Assembly: GCA_023053685.1 (NCBI GenBank) | Contig: JALIGW010000059.1 | Span: 2,542,001 to 2,606,000, forward strand | Length of the DNA stretch: 64,000 bases | Direction: 5' to 3' | DNA from: Diadophis punctatus similis | Lineage: Eukaryota > Chordata > Lepidosauria > Squamata > Dipsadidae | Shown here: positions 54,018 to 63,884 of the stretch, piece by piece | Numbering within the stretch: position 1 is the first letter of the stretch | Layout: every line of letters begins with the position of its first letter | Position numbers and translations under genes: made by a program | Notes under the pieces: generated by a model | The model's database searches: none | What the model was told of the DNA's origin: nothing | What the model saw: the letters and a program-made list of their open reading frames with translations, nothing else

Positions 54018-54077
54018 GGGAAGTCTAGGGAGGGGGGAGGGGGAGTTGGGGGGGAGGGAGGGGGGAGGGGGGGAGAA
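54018..54077 (+). other. G-run polypurine tract in L1-type 3'UTR
   Basis: Repeated runs of 3-8 G separated by single A or T (GGGGGGGAGGGAGGGG type). L1 3'UTRs commonly carry such a tract, which can form G-quadruplexes. It supports the 3' end assignment of this element. Confidence 0.75.
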
Positions 54078-54147
54078 AATAATAAAAAATGTTTGTACTT
54101 TGTACGTATAAAACTTTTTCAATAAAAAATTTTTTTTGAAAAATCTG

Positions 54148-54555
54148 CTCAGTTTATTTGCCAGATTTGTGTCTATTTGTCCAAGTCTAATTATGCCCAG
54201 CAGGAATTCTACATGCAGTTTTCTGTTTTTCCTGCTGATCAAATTCCCAAGAGCAGAACAAAAGACTCACGCCATCCTCTCCTTGCGTTGTGGAGGAGAT
54301 GACAGCCACGATTTCCAACTATGTATGTAAACATGCTGATGTTTACAAATTGTTTATACATTAAAGCTGATCAAGTTTGGTTAATATTTAAGATTTCTGA
54401 TTAACCAGGCCATGTTCCCTGGCAACTCTAGGTAGGGTACTTATGCTTTTCATTCACACGAAGTGAGGAATTGCTTTTTTTGCTTCCTGTAAGTTCGGAA
54501 CTGGCAAGGGATCATCCCAGTGGCTGCATTTCCCTTTTACACCACAGGACATTAG
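54148..54555. other. Unassigned, presumed PAGR1 intron 2 sequence
   Basis: About 400 bp of moderately AT-rich sequence with no recognised repeat. No match to the missing PAGR1 last exon was seen on the minus strand. Confidence 0.4.
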
Positions 54556-54834
54556 AATGGTATGGTATGGTATGGTGTGGTGTGGTGTGGTGTGGTGTGG
54601 TGTGGTGTGGTGTGGTGTGGTGTGGTGTGGTATGGTATGGTATGGTAGTAGGGGAGGATAGGGATAAGGATAGGGATAGGGATAGGGATGGGGTAGGGAT
54701 AGGGGTAGGGGTAGGGATAGAATAGAATAGAACAGAACAGAACAGAACAGAACAGAACAGAACAGAACAGAACAGAACAGAACAGAACAGAACAGAACAG
54801 AACAGAATAGAATAGAATAGAATAGAATAGAATA
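54556..54834. repeat. Compound pentanucleotide microsatellite
   Basis: Successive five-base arrays: GGTAT, GGTGT (over ten units), GGTAT again, GGATA/GGGATA-like units, then AATAG, AACAG (about 16 units) and AATAG. It ends directly at the CR1 3' end. Each block differs from its neighbour by one base, suggesting stepwise mutation and expansion of one ancestral tail. Confidence 0.95.
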
Positions 54835-55410
54835 GGAAGGGACCTTGGAGGTCTTCTAGTCCAACCCCCTTCTTAGGCAGGAAACCTTATACCATTTCAG
54901 ACAAATGGTTGTCCAAGCTCTTCTTAAAAACTTCCAGTGTTGGAGCATTCACAACTTCTGGAGGCAAGTTGTTCCACTGGTTAATTGTTCTGTCAGGAAA
55001 TTTCTTCTTAGTTCTAGGTTGCTTCTCTCCTGGATTAGTTTCCATCTATTGGTTCTTGTCCTGCCTTCAGGTGCTTTGGAGAATAACTTGACTCCCTCTT
55101 CTTTGTGGCAGCCCCTGAGATATCGGAACACTGGTATCATGTCACCCCTGGTCCTTCTCTTCATATGTTAGTTAGCTAGACATACCCAATTCCAGTAACT
55201 GTTCTTCATATGTTTTAGCTTCCAGTCCCCTAATCATCTTTGTTGCTCTTCTCTGCACTCTTTCTAGAGTCTCAACATCTTTTTTACATCGTGGCGACCA
55301 AAGCTGGATGCAGTATTCTAAGTGTGGTCTTACCAAGGCATTATAAAGTGGTATTAACACTTCACCTGTGTTTATGCAGCCTAGAACAGTGTTGGCCTTT
55401 TTGACAAGGA
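54835..55410 (-). mobile_element. CR1 3' fragment joined to microsatellite
   Basis: Begins with the CR1 3' signature GGAAGGGACCTTGGAGG and continues through the RT C-terminal coding region. Minus-strand frames give [18 protein letters not shown] and KRRTRGDMIPVFRYLRG, broken between 55164 and 55172 by a small insertion (GTTAGTTAGC). Close to, but distinct from, the seven satellite copies. 5'-truncated. Confidence 0.9.
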
Positions 55411-55489
55411 CATTTGTGACAAGGAACCCCATAGCTTCATCAACTCCAGGATCACAAAAAGATTGAGGGTAAGCAGACAAAATGGGGTA

Positions 55490-55880
55490 CAGGCAGCCTC
55501 AATTGATGATAATTGGGACAGAATTTCTGTTGCTAAACTAGGACGGTTGTTAAGTGAATTGCACCTGATTTAATGACATTTTTGCCAGTTGTTAAGTGAA
55601 TCGTTGTGGTTGTTATATAATTGTGTGGTCATGAAGTGAATCCAGCTTCCCCCATTGACTTTGCTTGTTGGAAGATGGCTGGGAAGGCCCCAAATGGGGA
55701 TCACGTGACCCTGGGACACTGCAAACATCGTAAACGCATGCCGGTTGCCAAGCACCTGAATTCAGAACATGTGAACATGGGGACGGTTGTAACTGCAAGG
55801 ACCAGTCATCAGTTTTTTTTCACTGCTGTTGTAACTTTGAATGGTTGCTAAACGAATGGTTGTAAGTTGAGGACTGTCTG
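55490..55880. mobile_element. Tc1/mariner-type nonautonomous DNA transposon
   Basis: 391 bp flanked by TA at 55488-55489 and 55881-55882. Inverted ends CAGGCAGCCTCAATTG and GTAAGTTGAGGACTGTCTG. The interior (AGTTGTTAAGTGAATC, CCCATTGACTTTGCTTG, CACGTGACC) matches the element at 50505. No transposase. Confidence 0.75.
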
Positions 55881-55999
55881 TATATGGCAAGTGAAATTGT
55901 AGGTGCTCAACAACTCCTCTCCTCCTGATTGGCAACTCTTTCCATTACTATAAGAATAGTTCACAGAAATTAAATTAAAAGCAAACTCATGACGGCTGA

Positions 56000-56140
56000 A
56001 CATGACCAATCATCAGTCACTTTTTTTCAGTGCTGTTGTAACTTCAAACGGTTGCTAAAAGAATGGTTGTAAGTCGAGGACTATCTGTATACGGCAAGTG
56101 AAATTGGTCCTCAACAACTACTGCTCTCCTGATTTGCTAA
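56000..56140. repeat. Partial duplicate of transposon right end and flank
   Basis: Repeats about 55790-55930, including the transposon end (TGGTTGTAAGTCGAGGACT) and the flanking GGCAAGTGAAATT and CTCAACAACT sequence, about 208 bp to the right. Because the flank was copied too, this is a local duplication, not a new insertion. Confidence 0.75.
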
Positions 56141-56181
56141 ACAAATGGTTGATTATATCTGGATATGATATGATGATCTGA

Positions 56182-56405
56182 ATATAACAGTGCAGTGGTT
56201 AGAACACAGTATTGCAGGCTAACTCTGCCAATTGCCAGCAGTTCGATTCTCACCGGCTCAAGGTTGACTCAGCTTTCCATCCTTCCGAGGTCAGTAAAAT
56301 GAGGACCCAGATTGTTGGCGGCAATATGCTGACTCTGTAAACTGCTTAGAGAGGGCTATAAAGCATCGTAAAGCGTTATATAAGTCTAAGTGATATTGCT
56401 ATTTG
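56182..56405 (+). mobile_element. CORE-SINE/MIR-like tRNA-derived SINE
   Basis: The head resembles a tRNA promoter (GCAGTGGTTAGAACACAGTA as box A region, AGTTCGATTCTC as box B). A central segment has GTAAAATGAGGACCC, and an L2-like tail has TAAAGCGTTATATAAGTCTAAG. Length about 220 bp. Confidence 0.8.
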
Positions 56406-56574
56406 CAATAGGTAACACAAAAGGGAAGGTCCTATTGCACCCACACCCAGCTTGTGGGCTTCCCATAAGCAACTGGTGGGCCAGCTTGGGGGCAGACTGC
56501 TCTATCCCATAATTCATTGGCCTGGCAATGCTCTTCTGTCTTCTTATGGAAACTCAATTGCCTTCCTTACATAC
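56406..56574 (-). other. Start of PAGR1 intron 2
   Basis: Follows the splice donor GTATGT of exon 2 on the minus strand. No exon or repeat recognised. Confidence 0.5.
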
Positions 56575-56657
56575 CAGGAGTTCTCCGTCGATCAATCAAG
56601 GAGCTTTTGGGAGTGGCAGGCTCATCATCAAAGTTGAACTCAGTAGGCACGTGAAGC
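56575..56657 (-). CDS. PAGR1: PAGR1 coding exon 2
   Basis: An 83-bp exon on the minus strand. The acceptor TTGCTCCAG precedes base 56657 and the donor GTATGT starts at 56574. It encodes the conserved PAGR1 segment [15 protein letters not shown], then [10 protein letters not shown]. The entry phase (one base completing a codon) fits the exon 1 exit phase (two bases), giving a continuous frame. It ends with one base of the next codon. The residual protein in other vertebrates continues with a basic, coiled C-terminal region in a further exon, which was not found here. Confidence 0.9.
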
Positions 56658-56803
56658 CTGGAGCAAACAGAGTGGGGGGCGGGGGGAGAATCAACCTGGC
56701 AATATTCTCAAGCCTATCGTTCCTCCCCTTAACATAACTGCAAATCTTAGATTCCTCCCTCCCCCTCCCTCCTTTAAGCCAAATACAAAAACCCATTTCT
56801 CAC
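56658..56803 (-). other. PAGR1 intron 1 (146 bp)
   Basis: A short intron with GTGAGA donor at 56803 and a CAG acceptor ending at 56658, preceded by a C-rich tract. Both exon phases agree. Intact introns argue against a processed copy. Confidence 0.88.
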
Positions 56804-57198
56804 TTCTTCTCCTCCTCTTTTTCCTGGTGTTCAGATTGTCCATCAGATTTATCCTCATCTTCACTGTCAAGCTCTGGGGTTGGATTGCGCCGAGGGAGGA
56901 TTTCACCCTGAATCTCCAGAGTCCCATGCTCAGCAATGAGCTCATATAAACAGCAGATCTCCTTGGGTTCAGGCATCCAGTTATCTGGAAAATCCAGCTC
57001 CTCATCATTGCAGGGGATGCACCAATCCTCTTCAGCAGATTCCTCTCCCTTCCCTGATAATTCCCCCTCAGTTTCTCTGGCAGCATCATCTTGTTCCTCA
57101 GTGGCAGAAGCTAAATCTGGAGAATGCCCATCTTCCACTGCCAAGGATTGCATCCCCGAGGTCACTTCCCCTTCCTGCACAGTGCTGTCTTCTTCCAT
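56804..57198 (-). CDS. PAGR1: PAGR1 coding exon 1 (PAXIP1-associated glutamate-rich protein 1)
   Basis: PAGR1 (PA1) is a small nuclear acidic protein that binds PAXIP1/PTIP and belongs to the KMT2C/KMT2D histone H3K4 methyltransferase complex. This exon gives 131 codons plus two bases. Residues visible: [15 protein letters not shown] near the N-terminus, a glutamate-rich stretch, then the hallmark [33 protein letters not shown] and [11 protein letters not shown], and an acidic tail EEEKK before the GTGAGA donor. I chose the ATG at 57198: it has a good context (GCCATGG) and lies two bases after TTTATTACAG, which looks like a splice acceptor of a 5'UTR intron. An upstream in-frame ATG at 57339 would add 47 unconserved residues. 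Confidence 0.9.
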
Positions 57199-57209
57199 GG
57201 CTGTAATAA

Positions 57210-57545
57210 AGAGAAGATGAGACCACAGGATAAGTGCAAATATGGCGAACTCTGAGGTATCAAGAATCTGAGATAACTGGGAGTTCTGGCTGATGTCACA
57301 GCGAGATCGGACATGAGGAGCAGGTCTCTGCGCTCCCATGCCGAGTTCTCCCCGTTGGTGGGCTCAGAAAGGAGCCAAAGCCGCCCTGTAGGGGCAGCGA
57401 AGCAAAGAGGGGCGCCCTGTGAGACAGCGGAGAGTCGCAACTCTTCTGCTGGACCCGGGGTTTCTTTCCCTCTCAGCCACGACGACGAGAAGAGAAGCCT
57501 AAAGATGGCTGCCACGAAGCTGGGGCAGCCGATGAACACCTAAGA
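57210..57545 (-). promoter_or_regulatory. Candidate PAGR1 promoter/5'UTR, CpG-rich
   Basis: Directly upstream of the PAGR1 start on the minus strand. Rich in CG dinucleotides (CGACGACGAG, CAGCGGAGAGTCG), without a TATA box. AAAGATGGCTGCC at about 57502 resembles a YY1-type element, often found near transcription starts. No clear donor for a 5'UTR exon was identified. The right part may belong to the neighbouring L1-like 5'UTR, which can also carry a YY1-like site. Confidence 0.5.
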
Positions 57546-58112
57546 CTGGTGCTGGAGTGCAGTTAGTGAGCAGTGTATGGAACTGGGTGAGAGGTTTCTT
57601 TTCTATTTAAAACCTAACCTCAAAAGGAAAAAATCCAGCTCACAACTATTTGTTAAAGCAGCGACTAAGCACTTTGAGAAAAACTTCAGAATTGAAAGAA
57701 AAAAATCAAGGGGAGAAAAGCAAAAAAAAACCCTTTTAAAAATATAGAAAATTGGACTTTTAAATTGAGCAGGCGTTGTTTTGGAAAGGCATTTTAAAAA
57801 TACTGGAACTATTTACCTAAAAAACTAACTTTGTTTCTATATTTTGACTTATTATTTGAATAAAACTGGTTAACATTGAAATCTAAACTGAGAGTGCCAT
57901 CTGCTGATGAAAGGAAAGTATAACATATTCTTAAATCCTGGAAACTTTTCACAAGGATATGTTTTATGCACCTACGACGTGACTACTGGAGATTTAAATA
58001 TGAGAATAAGGAAGATATCTTCATTAAAGAGAACCTTGAATGTCATAATATAAGATTGAACGCATAAAGGGGATTTAAGGAGGTTCTGGAAAGCTTCTGG
58101 GACTATTTAAAG

Positions 58113-58772
58113 CAGTGCTTCTCAATTATTTTCTGTTATGCCCCCCCCCCCCAGGAAGAAGTAAACATTTCGTGCGCGCCCCAACTCTCCGATCTGGGCC
58201 CCAATGGAATTTTAGTGTTAATATTTATTATTTTACTTATTATAAGCTGCAAGCAAACTATTGGCTGGGGAAGACTGCTCTACCCACTTACCTGGGAGTA
58301 AGTCACACTGAACTCAGTGGAGCCTGTTTTCGGTTAGGCAGGCATAGGCTACCGTGGTTAGGGCCCTCTTTTGACATGGGGCCAGGCCAAGCCGATGTTT
58401 TGGGGTCGCCGGCCTGGCCCATAAGCACCGCCTCTGCCAGGCACTCACAGCAAATGGTGTGGAAGGAGGCTTTAGGGTGCCGTTCGAAGCTTTCGCCCAG
58501 CTGCAGAGGATGCTCCTCCTTGTCCAGCAGCAGGTTTGCCTTGCCGTTCATGGCTACCGTGGCGCCCGCTGAGAACAACAAGAACCCACGCAGCCGCCCC
58601 ACCCCACTTGGCTGCCTTCTCTTCCGGGCTCGGAGCAGCGTACAACTGGGAAAACACTCCCCATCCAGGGGAATCGATCGAGAGGGACCACACATGTTCC
58701 CTGGGGTCACATGCGCCCCCCTGGCATTGCTCCGAGCCCCCCCAGGGCCCCCCCACTATTTGAGAAGGACTG
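58113..58772. mobile_element. hAT-type nonautonomous element
   Basis: 660 bp with terminal repeats CAGTGCTTCTCAA at the left and TTTGAGAAGGACTG at the right, and a perfect 8-bp duplication ATTTAAAG at 58105-58112 and 58773-58780. The interior is GC-rich with C homopolymers. No transposase ORF; the several ORFs across it lack known motifs. Confidence 0.92.
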
Positions 58773-58908
58773 ATTTAAAGGAACAGATTGATTAACTATG
58801 GAATACAAAAAATTGTGAACATTGAATTTTTTGGGGGAGTGACTTTAGGCTTGAATACATGGTTTTTGGATCACTGGACAAGAGCGGGACTTATTAAAAT
58901 AAGATGAG

Positions 58909-59277
58909 ATGCTCCATCAGGAGGGAATGAGTGGAACTTGGGAAGAAATGGCATTGATGTTTCAAAGCATCAAGGACATTCTGATAAGAAACCACAAGGA
59001 GATTAAGAACTTAATGCATGGCATAGACGAAAAACTGGGAAATATTATACAAAGGACAATGAGTGACCAAGATGCCCAGGAAAAGGAGGAGCCAATTGAA
59101 AGAGCAGATGAAAAAGCAGAACAGATTAACCAGCAAACAAAACAAGACGACAAGAAGGAGACAATAACAAAAACAACAATGACTGATGAAATAAACCAAG
59201 GGGAAAACATTTTAAGAAATTTTAAAAGGGAACCAGAGATGCAGGAAGACATTTTTGAAAGGGAGATAGGGGCATGA
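58909..59277 (+). pseudogene. L1-like ORF1 N-terminal coiled-coil piece
   Basis: A 122-codon frame of charged heptad sequence (EEMALMFQSIKD, IRNHKEIKNLM, then E/K/Q-rich). Homologous by eye to the frame at 48770-48459. It ends in TGA and is followed by AT-rich sequence with many stops. Probably a broken or shortened ORF1. Confidence 0.55.
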
Positions 59278-59641
59278 GTAGATATTTTGAAAGCTAGACA
59301 ATGGAAAAGGGCAGAGATGGGAGAAATGTTTAAAATGAATAGTCAGGACGTAGATGCAGATAGGGATAAAGATCCAAGAGAGGAATATGGGAGGCAAGTT
59401 AAAAAATGAACAATTAAAGCTTTAAAGCGGACAAGAGATGACGAATAGAAAGGATTTGTTTTTAAATATAATGGTGGCATGATTAAAAGTTAGAATGGGG
59501 ATAGAAATAAGAGAGAGGGGGAATATTAGTATACACATTTTTATACAATAAGACAAAAGTAATAATAAGAGGGAAGATTAGAAATTGAATGATGGTGTTA
59601 TTGTATGGAATAATGTATTGAAACATTGAATTAATGAAAGT

Positions 59642-60254
59642 CAGGGGTGAAATGCTACCGGTTTGGACCGGTTTGGGTGTACTGGTAGCAGCGGCAGCCG
59701 GTGGTTCGCTGAACCAGTAGCGATGGCTGGCTGGCCACGCCCCCAAACCATTCCCCCAGTCGCCGCTCGGTCGCCCTTGAGGCCTCCCAAACCCTCTGCA
59801 TGTCCCGTTTTCGCCAAAAGGCCTGGAGTCTGGAGAAGGCTTGGTGCCAGAGGCAGAGATCCAGCCTGGGCCATCTGGGAGGTCTGTGCTGACTCCAGAG
59901 TCACCAGAGGCTGACATGAGTGAGGCAGAGGAACAGGGGGATCCTGTTCCCAATGCGCACATGCGCAGAGCTGCCAGAAGGCAAGAAGTGTTACGGAGGA
60001 AAAGGACTACTCGGGAGTAAGGCTTGGAGATGATTGGCCCCTCCCATAGGCTATATAAGTGGAGCAAATGGATGTGCTCGTTGCAGGAAGCAACTTTGTT
60101 CGATTTGTGTCTCAGCATTTCGGTTCTGACTCCGTGTTTCTGTTTGGCCTTGCAAAGCTCCTTGCCAATTAGGTCTTTGGCAGCGTGTGTTGTGGCCTGC
60201 CTAGCAGCCTGTGCAGTCAGAGCCTTTGGAGCCTTCAGTGCCTCATGGCAGTGA
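59642..60254 (+). repeat. Unclassified GC-rich repeat with TATA-bearing promoter-like part
   Basis: Starts CAGGGGTGAAATGCTACCGG, which looks like a DNA-transposon end; its partner end is not in the window. The right part has GGCTATATAAGTGG (about 60048), then a GC-rich leader, resembling an LTR promoter. An open frame on the minus strand shows no known motif and crosses repeat boundaries. Confidence 0.35.
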
Positions 60255-61310
60255 TAGGAAAGGAGTAGCCCCTCCTTTCCTGAATGCCAGAGCAATGCTG
60301 AGCTGCCGAGAGGCAGAAAGGTCTAGCTGCTGAGATGCAGAAAGGTCTACTCCAGAGGAGGTCTGCTCGGGGCTAATTGGCCACCTGGGGCTAATTGGCC
60401 ACCACGCCCTTAGGTCTATTTAAGAAGAGTTTCTGCAGCTGGAAAGTTGCAGAGAACAACGCTTGAAAAAGAGACCTGTCTGATCACAGTCAAGTTCCAG
60501 TTTGTATCCTGAATCATGGTCTGTGTCTTGAACCTTGCATCTTGACTCCAGTTTCCAGTTGTATCCTGAATCTTGCATCATGACTTCAGTTTCCAGTTTG
60601 TTTCCTGAATCATAGTTTGTATCTTGAATCTTGCATCTTGACTCCAGTTTCCAGTTGTATCCTGAATCTTGCATCCTGACTTCAGTTCCAGTTTGTTCCG
60701 TGACTCTGGACTCTTGCATCCTGACTTCAGTTCCAGTTTGTATCATGACTCCTGAATCTTGGCTTATGCAGTTCCAGTTTGCAGTCCAGCTCAGATCTTG
60801 TTTTCTGGCATCGTGGTTTCTGAATCCAGTCCTCCAGTATGGCCAGTTTGCATTCCAGTTTCTGGTTCTTGTTCCTGGCAAATGTGGCTTCTGTTTTGAG
60901 ATGTCGGTGAATCCACTTTGTAACTCCAGAACAGGTCTTGTGTTTGGCATCTGTTAGCTTTGGGACTTGTGCCAAGGACAGGGAGACTTGTAATTATCTC
61001 TTGGACTTCTGCCTATCTTGTTCAGTGTTTGTGTTTAATGAGATATTGCTTTACTGACTAAAATACTCTGTTTGAATGTTTGTGTGTTGTGTAATTATTT
61101 GGATGTCGGTCGTGGGGACAGAACAGCGTGTCAAGAGAGATAAAGGTTGGTGATATCAGCCTTCTTCCGAAAGACTTCTGTTGGACTCATTAACATTGTT
61201 TGGGACTTATTATGGCTGGGAATGAACATAATTCACAGCCGTTAAAATAAAAAGAGGTTTTTGGGACTCCGTTTGTGCTTTATTATTTATCAGGAAGCCT
61301 AGGTCAGAAC
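60255..61310 (+). repeat. Unclassified LTR-like repeat with internal 96-bp repeats
   Basis: Begins with a palindromic stretch (AGGAAAGG ... CCTTTCCT), has TCTATTTAAG (about 60415) as a possible promoter, an internal tandem region, and near the end AATAAAAAGAGG (61247) followed by CAGAACA at 61305-61311. A promoter, long leader and poly(A) signal in one strand suggest an LTR or noncoding retroelement. No coding domain. Confidence 0.35.
60490..60780 (+). repeat. Imperfect tandem repeat, about 96-bp period
   Basis: GCATCTTGACTCCAGTTTCC recurs at 60537 and 60633, and shorter GCATCCTGACTTCAGTTCC units recur at about 60670 and 60717. Subunits of roughly 35-48 bp share TCCAGTTTGTATCCTGAATC. The repeated peptides in the minus frame are a consequence of the period. 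Confidence 0.8.
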
Positions 61311-61337
61311 AGTGGAAAATGGCGGGCGGCTACTTCT

Positions 61338-62626
<1,289 letters not shown>

Positions 62627-62639
62627 GATTAAAGGGATG

Positions 62640-63884
62640 AAACGGGAGGAGGAGGAGACCTCCAAAGGTTAACAACACTAGAAATCCAATCCTTTCCAAA
62701 TAAGAGAAGAGACTGCCAAACCAGTTGAAGTCAACTGCCCCAGTCCAAGTGTGCACTGGGACGTGTGCGACCTTCCCCCCTTTGGTAGTTTTCCCCTGTA
62801 TAGCTTTTCCCTGGCCATCAATTTTGCAAACAAAATTTGTGAGATTAAATTTTCCACACACACCTACTTTTGCTAACAAATAGTGTAAAGCAAACGTATT
62901 CTGAGATATTGCTGTTTTAAATGCTGTTTAGCTATGAAATTTAAAGCACTAGCAGTTTCATTAGTTATTATTTCAAGCACTGCCTATAACAGTGATGGCG
63001 AACCTTTTTTGGTTCGCGTGCCAAAAAGGGGGGGGATGCGTGGGATCACGTGTGTGCGTGCCCACACCCATAATTCCATGCACCCCCGCGCATGCGCGTA
63101 TGACCCCCCCCCACTCCCAGCATGCAATGGCACGCCCATTTTTTGCTCTCTCCAGGCTTCTAGGAGCCTGGGGAGGGCGAAAACGGCCTTCCCCACCCCC
63201 TCTGGAGGCTGGAAACAGCCTGTTTCCTGACTCCCAGTGGGCCCAGAAGGCCCAAAAATCAGCTGGCTGGTGCACACATGCACGCCGGACCTGAGCTCGC
63301 GTGCCCACTGATATGGCTCCGCGTGTCACTTGTGGCACCCGTGCCATAGGTTCGCCATCACGGGCCTATAACCTTAAAATTCTAATCAGCAAATAAATGG
63401 GAGTTCTATAACCATACATACCATCTTCTGCCCAGGTGGCTGGTCCGTATACCTGAATTATTCTGTCTAGAGGCCATTCATCTTTCTGTGGCCTACTTCC
63501 TCATAAACAGGTACACCCAGTCTATCACCTTGTTGTATGGGCAATAGAAAAAAAAGGAAGAAAAATAGGTTTCACAGTTCCTAATACACATGCTTCATAC
63601 CATTGGCTAGGCAATTGCACATAGGCAAACTTTCCACATATCCAATATAAGCCATCTGGAGCATGCCAATTAAGAGTTACCACATCCATCCATAACCCAC
63701 TCGGTCTAGTTATATTTTCAAATGGGTTACTAGGTTGTGTCAGGTTAATTTCAGACTGAAAGGTGACAGTAAGCGAAGAAAACACCCTTGCTTGTAATAT
63801 ATGATTTTTCACACTTATCATTGCATTATATACTCCTCCTGTTAGTCCTATGCATAATAAAATTATTCCCAAATATTGAACCAT
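62640..63884 (-). pseudogene. Endogenous retrovirus env, broken and split by a hAT element
   Basis: Antisense env remnant. The first frame (63884-63525) begins with a hydrophobic signal-like segment and carries surface-subunit motifs YWICG, AYVQLP and CVLG. It loses frame in an A/T homopolymer near 63545. A further env stretch lies in another frame at about 63524-63372. After the hAT insert (62990-63363) come a stop-bearing segment and then a frame (62879 downward) with GVCGKFNLTN, a cysteine motif of the transmembrane subunit, a WF-containing juxtamembrane part and a hydrophobic anchor (GFLVLLTFGGLLLL). The surface subunit is much shorter than usual between signal and YWICG, suggesting an internal deletion. 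Several frame breaks and stops make it non-functional as read. The exact retroviral genus is not assigned. Confidence 0.8.
62990..63363. mobile_element. hAT-type nonautonomous element inside env
   Basis: 374 bp with terminal repeats CAGTGATGGCGAACC at the left and GGTTCGCCATCACGG at the right, and a perfect 8-bp duplication GCCTATAA at 62982-62989 and 63364-63371. Noncoding. Inserted after the retrovirus. Confidence 0.95.

Larger units (their letters stand above)
51569..54131 (+). mobile_element. Complete ORF1-only L1-type retrotransposon (about 2.56 kb)
   Basis: Flanked by a perfect 16-bp duplication TTTTTTGAAAAATCTG at 51553-51568 and 54132-54147, so both ends are defined. Order: GC-rich 5'UTR (51569-52161), intact ORF1 (52162-53364), AT-rich 3' region with internal repeats (53365-54010), a purine G-run tract (about 54018-54077) as in L1 3'UTRs, and an A-rich tail with AATAAA (54119-54129). 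There is no endonuclease/RT ORF2 and no room for one. It lies 2.4 kb left of PAGR1 exon 2, probably in intron 2. The layout resembles mammalian HAL1 (half-L1) elements. Confidence 0.85.
57546..59639 (+). mobile_element. L1-like element piece (5'UTR plus ORF1 N-terminus), split by hAT
   Basis: A plus-strand counterpart of the antisense piece at 47985-49720, with shared GTGCTGGAG, ACTGGGTGAGA, ORF1 start and downstream GGACAAGAGATGA. It is interrupted by the hAT element at 58113. It ends where a different repeat (CAGGGGTGAAATGC) begins at about 59642. No RRM-like ORF1 part and no RT. The exact 5' boundary with the PAGR1 promoter is uncertain. Confidence 0.5.

Noticed and set aside
54148..54300. 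Possible PAGR1 last exon
   Set aside because: The minus-strand translation has stops and no basic coiled C-terminal signature.
56800..57339. PAGR1 start at the upstream ATG (57339)
   Set aside because: The extra 47 residues are hydrophobic and unlike PAGR1. An acceptor-like TTTATTACAG precedes the ATG at 57198, which has the better start context.
58115..58795. 226-codon plus-strand frame
   Set aside because: Entirely within the hAT element and its flank. No transposase motifs.
59483..60295. 270-codon minus-strand frame
   Set aside because: Crosses three different repeat segments, with no domain and no conserved motif.
60420..60950. 176-codon minus-strand frame with repeated peptides
   Set aside because: The repeats follow the 96-bp DNA repeat, and nothing supports translation.
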